Assembly: GCA_934394815.1 (NCBI GenBank)
Contig: CAKRRD010000015.1
Location: 1 to 52,803 of the forward strand
Reading direction: 5' to 3'
DNA: 52,803 bases
Origin: an uncultured Acetatifactor sp.
Lineage (GTDB): Bacteria > Bacillota > Clostridia > Lachnospirales > Lachnospiraceae
Each line of letters starts with the position of its first letter. Position 1 is the stretch's first letter. The notes under the pieces are model-generated. The model was not told the DNA's origin. It saw nothing but the letters and a program-made list of their open reading frames with translations, and did no database searches. Shown one piece after another: positions 17,472 to 24,526 of this stretch. A program made the translations under genes and the position numbers.

Positions 17472-18478
17472 TTACTCATCCCTTCAATTGCATAAGCTAC
17501 CGTTTTATAGTTATCATCCTTGATGATCTTGGCAAGTCCTGTCGCCACGCTGGTCAGCGGATTCTCCGCCACATTCACGTGCAGGCCGGTACCGGCTGCC
17601 AGTCTCTCTGCCAGATGGCTTACCTGAGATGCTCCGCCGGTCAGATAAATACCGTGACGGTAGATGTCCGCTGCCAGTTCGGGCGGTGTTCTCTCCAGGA
17701 TCACCTTTACATTATCAATAATGGTATTGAAATGTTCCTCCAGAGACTCGTCCACCATCCGGGTAGGAATCTCACGTTCCACCGGCAGGCCGGTGACAAT
17801 ATCTCTGCCGTATACAACAGCGCCCTTGCCCTCTTCTTCCAGTTCTTTCAATGCAATTTTTACATTTTCCGCCGTCTTGCCGCCGATGATCAGGGAGAAT
17901 TCTCTTCTGACCGCTGCACGGATGGCATCATCGAATTTCATACCGCCGACTTTGATCAGACGGCTTAACACGATGCCTCCCAGAGAAAGGATCGAAATCT
18001 CCGTAGTCTCGTAACCCACATTGACTACCAGCACACCCTGGGAATTCTTAACATCAATATCCAGTCCCAGTCCGTCTGCCACAGCTTTCTCCACTACCAT
18101 GATCTTCTTGGCTTTCACATTGGCACCCTTGATCAGATCGTAGAATGCTCTCTTTTCCACCTCGGTAACATCTGTAGGTACCGCAATAAAGAAATCGGAA
18201 GGCCTGGTATTGCCTTTCTGCAGATCACCGATAAAATACTTCACCAGTGTCTCCATATTTTTAATATCCGCAATCACTCCATTGGAAAGCGGATAAGAAA
18301 TATGAATATTGCCGGGAGCCTTCTCATACATTTCAAATGCAGAGTTTCCGTAAGCGAATAAAGTATTCTTATTCTCGATGGCAATCATATTTTTCTCGAT
18401 CATAATGTTGTCATCATTGCGGTTATAGATCTTTATGTTGTTGGTACCAAGGTCGATACCGAATGCATTGTTTGCCAC
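17468..18478 (-). CDS. mreB: Rod shape-determining protein MreB (bacterial actin)
   Basis: A 336-residue actin-fold ATPase that forms membrane-associated filaments and directs lateral wall synthesis. The phosphate-1 motif FGIDLGTNNIKIY is at residues 6-18. VGYETTEISILSLGG is the phosphate-2 region, and IYLTGGASQVSHLAERL is the adenosine motif. The start codon is GTG at 18478, with AAAGGG about 10 bases before it. Sequence features such as NTIIDNVKVILERTPPELAADI agree with MreB/Mbl. It is downstream of radC and starts the overlapping mreB-mreC-mreD-mrdA series. Confidence 0.95.
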   Translation of the reverse strand: MANNAFGIDLGTNNIKIYNRNDDNIMIEKNMIAIENKNTLFAYGNSAFEMYEKAPGNIHISYPLSNGVIADIKNMETLVKYFIGDLQKGNTRPSDFFIAVPTDVTEVEKRAFYDLIKGANVKAKKIMVVEKAVADGLGLDIDVKNSQGVLVVNVGYETTEISILSLGGIVLSRLIKVGGMKFDDAIRAAVRREFSLIIGGKTAENVKIALKELEEEGKGAVVYGRDIVTGLPVEREIPTRMVDESLEEHFNTIIDNVKVILERTPPELAADIYRHGIYLTGGASQVSHLAERLAAGTGLHVNVAENPLTSVATGLAKIIKDDNYKTVAYAIEGMSK

Positions 18479-18494
18479 TGTCGTTATCCCTTTC

Positions 18495-19193
18495 TTATCT
18501 CAAAAATTTTAGCTCTCTGAAACTAGTATACCTGTTATCACCGATAATAATGTGGTCTAACAGCGGAATATCCATCTGTCTGCCCGCTTTGGCCACATTG
18601 TCCGTCAGTTCTCTGTCAGAAGCACTGGGTGTGGGATCTCCGCTGGGATGATTGTGTACGAGAATAATGTTGACTGCTTTGTCCTTCAGCGCCTCCAGAA
18701 AGACCTCTCTCGGAGAGATCAGCGCCATATTGACACATCCGTCCGACAGCTTCTTCTCCCGGATCAGCTGTCCTTTGGCATCCAGGCAGAGCAGATACAC
18801 GCATTCCGTATCCCGGTGTCTGAGTTTTTCCATGAAATACTCCGCCACCTGATCCGCTCTGGTAAAGCAGATCCCATCTCTTGCCCTGGCCCGGCTCATC
18901 CGGTTGGACAGTTCGGCGATGCATTTTAACTTCACCGCTTTTACCAGACCGATCCCCCGGATCTCCATCAGCTCCTCCACACTCACATCATGTAATCCCA
19001 GAAGTCCCTCCCTCGGATAGGTGGCCAGTGCAAGTACTTTCTCAGCCAGCGCTACCGCAGAATCCTCCTTCGTACCGGTCCTCAAGATGACGGCAAGCAG
19101 TTCCGCCTCCGTAAGATTCTCCGGTCCAAACTGTAAAAACCTCTCATAGGGAAGTCCCTGATCTGTGTTCCTGTGTGCATATTTTTCCGGCAT
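18495..19193 (-). CDS. radC: RadC family protein (JAB/MPN domain)
   Basis: A 232-residue protein. A helix-hairpin-helix-like N-terminal part (YERFLQFGPENLTEAELLAVILRTG; LMEIRGIGLVKAVKLKCI) precedes a JAB1/MPN metalloprotease-type domain. The metal motif is HNHPSGDPTPSASD, with the upstream acidic residue expected in the EVFLEAL segment. Family members were named for DNA repair, but biochemical function remains uncertain. In Clostridia and Bacillus it is the usual neighbour of mreB, as here (16 bases between stop and mreB start). The ATG at 19193 has AGAAGGAG upstream. Confidence 0.95.
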   Translation of the reverse strand: MPEKYAHRNTDQGLPYERFLQFGPENLTEAELLAVILRTGTKEDSAVALAEKVLALATYPREGLLGLHDVSVEELMEIRGIGLVKAVKLKCIAELSNRMSRARARDGICFTRADQVAEYFMEKLRHRDTECVYLLCLDAKGQLIREKKLSDGCVNMALISPREVFLEALKDKAVNIILVHNHPSGDPTPSASDRELTDNVAKAGRQMDIPLLDHIIIGDNRYTSFRELKFLR

Positions 19194-19227
19194 AAGTCTC
19201 CTTCTGCCTTCTCCGACGTACGCTGCC

Positions 19228-19467
19228 CTAACGAATAAAACGATATACCACGAACGCTATGACCACACCGATCACACTGGCTATGGTAATATTAAATTCC
19301 AGCCCGAAGGTCAGAATAATGAACCCAAGGTTCAGTTCCACCGGACTGCTGAGTCCGAAATTCTGTCCGTAATTCAGAAAAGTACCATCGAAATAAGTCC
19401 CTATAAATCTGCCGATCACAAATCCGATCAGTACCAGGACGATCAAAACCCAATTAATTCTCTTCAA
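19228..19467 (-). CDS. Small membrane protein, DUF4321-like
   Basis: A 79-residue protein with two strongly hydrophobic segments (about residues 5-22 and 47-77) separated by a polar loop containing GTYFDGTFLNYGQNFGLSSPVELNLGF (in pieces). This matches the DUF4321 family found next to radC and mreB in Clostridia. The likely start is TTG at 19467, because AAGAGGAA lies six bases upstream; the open frame extends to 19578 but that part has no binding site and contains the promoter's 5' UTR. The function is unknown. Position ahead of radC-mreB suggests a link to envelope growth. Confidence 0.8.
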   Translation of the reverse strand: MKRINWVLIVLVLIGFVIGRFIGTYFDGTFLNYGQNFGLSSPVELNLGFIILTFGLEFNITIASVIGVVIAFVVYRFIR

Positions 19468-19546
19468 GGTAGTTCCTCTTCTTTCTTCTGTGTACTCTCC
19501 ATGGCTGAACAGTCTCCCCGTGAGCCTGTCTTCCATACGTCTTTTT

Positions 19547-19575
19547 ATACTATCACAAAAAGCTTCTTCTGTACA
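19547..19575 (-). promoter_or_regulatory. Promoter at the head of the cell-shape cluster
   Basis: TGTACA (19570-19575) and TAGTAT (19547-19552) on the minus strand are separated by 17 bases, about 80 bases before the TTG start of the DUF4321-like gene. It is the only good promoter I see before radC-mreB, so it may serve the whole cluster down to the carboxypeptidase gene. Confidence 0.5.
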
Positions 19576-19635
19576 CAAATTTAGTAGATTTTATTTTGCG
19601 CTTTTTCTACAGGATTCGTACTTTCCGACACCTGT

Positions 19636-20952
19636 CTACAGGGCTTTCCGGATCTGTTCTTCCGTTACAAGGCCCTTCTGTACCAGTGTCTGCAGGGATT
19701 TCAGAATGCCGAATTTGGCATGCTGCCAGGTCAGTCCTCCCTGGAAATATACCGCATAGGGAGGTTTGATGGGACCGTCTGCGGACAGTTCAATGGAGGA
19801 GCCGGATACGAAGGCTCCCGCCGCCATGATCACCTGTGCGTCATATCCCGGCATATCCCAGGGTTCCGGTGTCACATGGCTGTCCACCGGGGCCGCTGCC
19901 TGAATGCCCTGACAGAAGCCGATGACGCCCTCCGGCTGTCCAAACGTTACCGCCTGAATAATATCATGTCTGCTCTCCGTACCGTTCGGTACTACCGCAA
20001 AACCTAATTTTTCGTAGACATTAGCCGCAAAGATCGCTCCCTTTAATGCACCCGCCGTCACGGTCGGTGCCAGGAAAAATCCCTGATAAAAGTCCTTCAG
20101 GATGCCGAGGGACGCTCCTACTTCCTTACCGAGTCCCGGGGAGGTCAGACGGTATGCTGCATTTTCCACACACTCTTTTTTACCGGCAATATAACCGCCG
20201 ATGGGAGCCAGTCCACCGCCGGGATTTTTAATAAGAGATCCTACGATCATATCCGCACCCACATCGGAGGGTTCCATCGTCTCCACGAATTCTCCGTAGC
20301 AGTTATCCACCATGCAGATCACATCCGGCTTGATGTCTTTGATAAAGGCGATCAGTTCACCGATCCGCTGTACGGACAGGGTCGGTCTGGTCTGATATCC
20401 CTTGGATCTCTGGATGGTTACCAGATGGGTCTTCTCGTTGATGTTCTCCCGGATCTTATCGTAATCAAAGCCTCCGTCCGGCAGCAGGTCTACCTGACGG
20501 TAGGTCACACCGTACTCTGCCAGTGATCCCTTCGAAGGCCGGATACCGATAACCTCTTCCAGAGTATCATAGGGTTTGCCTACCGGGGACAGCAGTTCGT
20601 CTCCGGGTCTTAAATTGCTCATCAGTGCCAGCGCCAAGGCATGGGTACCACATGTGATCTGCGGACGCACCAGAGCGTCCTCTGTGTGGAACGTTGCCGC
20701 ATAGACCGCCTCTAAGGTATCTCTGCCAAGATCATTATAGCCATAGCCGGTAGTACCCAGCAGGCAGGCTTCACTTACCTGATGCTGTTGCATGGCTTTT
20801 ATCACCTTTAACTGATTATACTCCGCATTCTGGTCCACCTCGTCAAAACGCTCCCGCAGGCTTTTCTCTATGGCACATCCATAGTCATATACCGTCTTGT
20901 TGATTCCCATGGAAAGATACATTTCTTCATTGCTGTTATTGCTGTTTTTCAT
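19636..20952 (-). CDS. PLP-dependent methionine gamma-lyase-family protein (aluminium-resistance/YnbB type)
   Basis: A 438-residue cytosolic enzyme of PLP fold type I. The PLP lysine is expected in TIQRSKGYQTRPTL, and other blocks are TCGTHALALALMSNLRPGDE, DVICMVDNCYGEFVE (cofactor aspartate region) and GSLIKNPGGGLAPIGGYIAGK. Firmicutes proteins of this type are annotated as aluminium-resistance proteins or YnbB, and their real substrate is not settled. It overlaps the end of miaA by 17 bases and has an AAAAAGGG binding site inside miaA, so it is co-transcribed with miaA. The same pairing of miaA with this gene family is seen in other Firmicutes. Confidence 0.88.
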   Translation of the reverse strand: MKNSNNSNEEMYLSMGINKTVYDYGCAIEKSLRERFDEVDQNAEYNQLKVIKAMQQHQVSEACLLGTTGYGYNDLGRDTLEAVYAATFHTEDALVRPQITCGTHALALALMSNLRPGDELLSPVGKPYDTLEEVIGIRPSKGSLAEYGVTYRQVDLLPDGGFDYDKIRENINEKTHLVTIQRSKGYQTRPTLSVQRIGELIAFIKDIKPDVICMVDNCYGEFVETMEPSDVGADMIVGSLIKNPGGGLAPIGGYIAGKKECVENAAYRLTSPGLGKEVGASLGILKDFYQGFFLAPTVTAGALKGAIFAANVYEKLGFAVVPNGTESRHDIIQAVTFGQPEGVIGFCQGIQAAAPVDSHVTPEPWDMPGYDAQVIMAAGAFVSGSSIELSADGPIKPPYAVYFQGGLTWQHAKFGILKSLQTLVQKGLVTEEQIRKAL

Positions 20953-21910
20953 AGATCCCTTTTTCTCCTAATTCCTTTATCATATATTCTAAAATTTTCT
21001 CTTCGTCATAGTCAAATTGCTGTTTATCCAGCCAGGTAACTTCTTTTTCCCTGCGGAACCAGGTCAGCTGCCTCTTGGCAAAATGTCTGGTGTCCCGTTT
21101 CAGGGTATAGACAGCATCTTCCAGACCGCATTCTCCCTCCAGATATTCCAGGATCTCCTTGTATCCCAGTCCCTGCATGGATACCATGCCCCGGTGGCAG
21201 CCCATCTCTTTCAGCTGCTTCACTTCCTCCACCAGTCCTTCCGACAGCATTTCATCGATTCGGGCTTCGATACGGGCATACAGCTTTTCCCGGTCGTCCG
21301 TCAGCACGAAATAGCTGAAATTATAAGGACTGGTGCGTTCTTTTTCCCGCTCGTTATGGGCAGAGATCGGTTCCCCGGTCAGTTCATAATATTCCAGTGC
21401 ACGGATGGTTCGCTTGATATTGTTTGCATGAATGTTATCTGCTGAAACCGGATCAATTTTTCTGAGCATGTCATGTAGTACTTCCGGTCCTTTTTCTTTC
21501 GCAAGCTGTTCCATTTTTTCCCGATATTCAGTATTCTCTTCATTTTCAGTAAAATCAATTCCCCGGAGCACTGCCTGAATGTAGAATCCGGTACCTCCCA
21601 CCAGAATGGGGATATGCCCCCTGTCATAAATCTGTTCCATGCATTCCAGACAGCGTTTTTGGAACACCACCACATTAAATTCTTCCCATGGTTCCAGAAT
21701 ATCAATCAGATGATGGGGAACTCCCTGCATCTCCTCCGGGCGGATCTTGGCGGAGCCGATATCCATATGTTTATATACCTGCATGGAATCGGCTGACAGG
21801 ATCTCTCCGCCTATGGCCTTCGCCAGTGCAATGGACAGTTTCGTCTTGCCAGCTGCGGTAGGTCCGGTCAGTACGACTAACGGTCTTTTTATAGATTGTG
21901 TTACCGACAT
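20936..21910 (-). CDS. miaA: tRNA dimethylallyltransferase
   Basis: The 324-residue enzyme adds a dimethylallyl group to N6 of adenosine 37 in tRNAs reading UNN codons. The P-loop GPTAAGKT is at residues 16-23. SADSMQVYKHMDIGSAKI (catalytic Asp region), VGGTGFYIQAVLRG, TIRALEYYELTG and FAKRQLTWFRRE (tRNA contact) follow. MiaB, which adds the methylthio group to the same base, is encoded at 29119, so both steps of ms2i6A formation are in the window. It sits after mutL and a LURP-one-like gene, recalling the mutL-miaA pairing of many bacteria. Confidence 0.96.
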   Translation of the reverse strand: MSVTQSIKRPLVVLTGPTAAGKTKLSIALAKAIGGEILSADSMQVYKHMDIGSAKIRPEEMQGVPHHLIDILEPWEEFNVVVFQKRCLECMEQIYDRGHIPILVGGTGFYIQAVLRGIDFTENEENTEYREKMEQLAKEKGPEVLHDMLRKIDPVSADNIHANNIKRTIRALEYYELTGEPISAHNEREKERTSPYNFSYFVLTDDREKLYARIEARIDEMLSEGLVEEVKQLKEMGCHRGMVSMQGLGYKEILEYLEGECGLEDAVYTLKRDTRHFAKRQLTWFRREKEVTWLDKQQFDYDEEKILEYMIKELGEKGIYEKQQ

Positions 21911-21929
21911 AATTCTTCTTCCTTACACA

Positions 21930-22409
21930 TTATCCATTATTATTCTGAGTGCAGTTTGCCGCATCAATGGCGATGACTAACATCAGCCCTTCCAGTTCGT
22001 CCTTCGGATCAGCAAAGTTAATCGTATAGGTATCTCCCCAACGGAACAGTTCCTTCGAGATATGAATGATACTGCTGCATCCGCTGTACACATCGTAATC
22101 CCATCCCAGGAAATCTCCCTCCACGCGCCAGCCGTTGTAATCGATCTCGTACCTTGGCTTGAAAAAGGAGAACTGCTTACGGATCTCGCCCTTTATCTGT
22201 CCGTTAATTTCGATTTCAAATGCCGGAAGCAGGGTAAACAGCCGCTGTCTGATAACACCCAGTTCACAATTGTTTCTGTCATATACATGCAGCTGATGTC
22301 CTAAGGAAAAAAACTCCGCCTTTACAAAATATTCTGCATTTTCATTTTCGTCATAGACGTCATAAGAATCTGTCCAGGAAAATACTCGTTGTTTGATCAG
22401 TAAACGCAT
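21930..22409 (-). CDS. LURP-one-related family protein
   Basis: A 159-residue beta-rich protein with the tubby-like LURP-one pattern: repeated short strands with conserved turns (FVKAEFFSLGHQLHVYDRN, VIRQRLFTLLPAFEIEINGQ, then GEIRKQFSFFKPRYEIDYNGW and WDYDVYSG). No catalytic motif or membrane segment is visible. The family includes Bacillus YxjI and plant LOR proteins; its bacterial role is not known. The ATG overlaps the mutL stop (TAATG), and AAGAGGA within the mutL end serves as binding site, so translation is coupled to mutL. It precedes miaA by 19 bases. Confidence 0.85.
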   Translation of the reverse strand: MRLLIKQRVFSWTDSYDVYDENENAEYFVKAEFFSLGHQLHVYDRNNCELGVIRQRLFTLLPAFEIEINGQIKGEIRKQFSFFKPRYEIDYNGWRVEGDFLGWDYDVYSGCSSIIHISKELFRWGDTYTINFADPKDELEGLMLVIAIDAANCTQNNNG

Positions 22410-24454
22410 TATACAATCCTCTTAAATTTCTTCTCCAGATCTGTCTCCGTCATGGTAATGATTGTCGGTCTGCCATGGGGACAGTTGTAGGGGTTATCCA
22501 GTGTCAGAAGTTCATCGATCAATTCTTCCGCCTCCTGAAGGCTTAATCGGTTGTTACCCTTAACAGCCGCCTTACAGGACATGGATGCGATCTTCTCCTC
22601 GATGACCTGGAAGCTTCCGCGGTTACCGGTCTCCTGGGACAGTTCATCAAGCACCGCTAAAAACAGTTCTCTCTCGCTGCACCCATAGAGGTCCACCGGC
22701 ACGCTGCGCAGGGCATATTCGTTGCCTCCGAAGGCCTCGATCTCAAATCCCAGCCGGACGAAGGCATCCTCGTAGGTGTGAAGAATACTCTCTTCCTGTC
22801 CCGTCAGACTGACGATGATGGGAGGCATCAGACGCTGGGAAACCACACTTTTTTCATGGAACTGCTTCATCAGGCGCTCGTATTTTACCTTCTCATGAGC
22901 CGCATGCTGATCGATGATAAACAGCTTATCCTCGAACTGGACCAGCCAGTAGGTGTCAAAGACCTGACCGATGATACGGTAACGGCTGCGGTTCTGCAGG
23001 GACAGAAGTTTTTCTTCGAACAGATTCAGCTGCTGTGCATTTTTTACCTCCGGCTCCGGTTCTGCAGATACTTCCTGTGATGATTCCACAGGCTGACCGG
23101 AAAACGTTGCTGCGACCGTCTGTTCCTGTGCCTGTAGCGGGGGCTTCATCTCCTCCGGCGGCAGTGTCTCTACAAAAAAGTCATCTTTTTCGAGTGCAGC
23201 TGTGGCAGATACTTTGGATGTTTCCGGCTCCGGCTTGCGGATACTGGTCTGTACTCCGGCATGTTTTTCCTGCCAGATGGGTTTCTGTATAAATTCTCTC
23301 CGGTCTTTGGGCGCCGCCTCATATTTCGCCGCCTCCATGACACGATAGCTTTCTTCTCTCTTTTTCTCGAACACTTCCGGCGTGTGTTCCTTCCAGGAAG
23401 CTTTTCTGTCTTCCTGTTCCTTTTTCTGGATCGCTTTATCATCCTCCAGGGAGGCATCCGGGATCATTTCCCGGTTCCGCAGGGTTGTTGCTATCTTTTC
23501 GCTCAGCATTCTGGCAAAAGCCATGCCGTCAGAAAAACGCACATCCATTTTGGAGGGATGCACATTTACATCCACAGTCTCCGTATCCATGGTGATGTGC
23601 AATACGCACAGCGGAAATTTATGCTGCATCAGATACTGCTTATAACCTTCTTCAATGGCTTTGGCAATCACACCGCTGCGGATAAAGCGGCCGTTGATAA
23701 AATAGATCTCAAAATTACGATTGGAACGTACCAACACCGGCTTACCAAGATAGCCCTCCACCTTAATGCCGTTCTCTTCGATCTGGATGGGTACCAGCTG
23801 TGCAGCAATCTCCCTGCCGTAGATCCGGTAGATGACTTCCCTTAAGTCACCGTTCCCTGAGGTATGGAATCTGGTCTGATTCCCCAGTACGAACTTAACG
23901 GAAATATCCGGTCTCGACAATGCCAGATGTTCCATCAGATCCGTGATATAACTGCCCTCCGTGGCAGGCTGTTTTAAAAATTTCCGACGCACCGGCGTAT
24001 TAAAAAACAGATTCCGCATGAGAAACGTCGTGCCGTCCGGTGCACCGATCTCATCGATGGATTGTTCCTTCGCTCCCTCCAACACCATGCGGGTCCCGGT
24101 AAGATTTTCCTTTCGCTTGGTAATGATCTCCACCCGGGAGACTGCCGCGATACTGGACAATGCCTCACCGCGGAAGCCCAGACTTGCGATATGGTTCAGG
24201 TCATCCGCATCCTCGATCTTGCTGGTGGCATGGCGGAGGAACGCGGTGGGCAGCTGTTCTCTTTCAATTCCACAGCCGTTATCCGTCACACGGATGAACT
24301 CGATGCCACCTTCCTTTGCCTCCACTGTGATTGCCGTGGATCCGGCATCAATGGCATTCTCCACCAGTTCCTTTACCACACTGGCCGGTCTCTCCACCAC
24401 CTCACCGGCAGCAATCCTGTCGATTGTCCGGGAGTCCAGTACATGTATTCCCAT
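22409..24454 (-). CDS. mutL: DNA mismatch repair protein MutL
   Basis: A 681-residue mismatch-repair ATPase and nicking endonuclease. The N-terminal GHKL ATPase region shows ELVENAIDAGST, DNGCGIE, TSKIEDADDL and GFRGEALSSI. A variable linker rich in Glu, Lys and Pro spans about 340-490. The C-terminal endonuclease domain has the metal motif DQHAAHEKVKYE and the later SCKAAVKGNN and CPHGRPT elements, so this MutL should be nicking-competent, as expected for bacteria without MutH. The start is the ATG at 24454 (MGIHVLDSRTIDRIAAGE); the upstream extension lacks a binding site. It is downstream of mutS. Confidence 0.97.
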   Translation of the reverse strand: MGIHVLDSRTIDRIAAGEVVERPASVVKELVENAIDAGSTAITVEAKEGGIEFIRVTDNGCGIEREQLPTAFLRHATSKIEDADDLNHIASLGFRGEALSSIAAVSRVEIITKRKENLTGTRMVLEGAKEQSIDEIGAPDGTTFLMRNLFFNTPVRRKFLKQPATEGSYITDLMEHLALSRPDISVKFVLGNQTRFHTSGNGDLREVIYRIYGREIAAQLVPIQIEENGIKVEGYLGKPVLVRSNRNFEIYFINGRFIRSGVIAKAIEEGYKQYLMQHKFPLCVLHITMDTETVDVNVHPSKMDVRFSDGMAFARMLSEKIATTLRNREMIPDASLEDDKAIQKKEQEDRKASWKEHTPEVFEKKREESYRVMEAAKYEAAPKDRREFIQKPIWQEKHAGVQTSIRKPEPETSKVSATAALEKDDFFVETLPPEEMKPPLQAQEQTVAATFSGQPVESSQEVSAEPEPEVKNAQQLNLFEEKLLSLQNRSRYRIIGQVFDTYWLVQFEDKLFIIDQHAAHEKVKYERLMKQFHEKSVVSQRLMPPIIVSLTGQEESILHTYEDAFVRLGFEIEAFGGNEYALRSVPVDLYGCSERELFLAVLDELSQETGNRGSFQVIEEKIASMSCKAAVKGNNRLSLQEAEELIDELLTLDNPYNCPHGRPTIITMTETDLEKKFKRIV

Positions 24455-24474
24455 ATAAATACCTTTTTCTTTCC

Positions 24475-24519
24475 GTGCCCTGCAAGCTTTTAGGTGCTTT
24501 AGCACCTTTGCGCAGGCAC
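24475..24519. repeat. Nested hairpin between mutS and mutL
   Basis: An inner perfect stem AGGTGC/GCACCT (24492-24497 with 24502-24507, TTTA loop) is enclosed by GTGCCCTGC (24475-24483) and GCAGGCAC (24512-24519), which pair with one bulge. There is no T-tract on the minus strand, and the mutL binding site follows about 20 bases later. It may tune mutL expression or mRNA processing. Confidence 0.55.
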
Positions 24520-24526
24520 AAATGAC

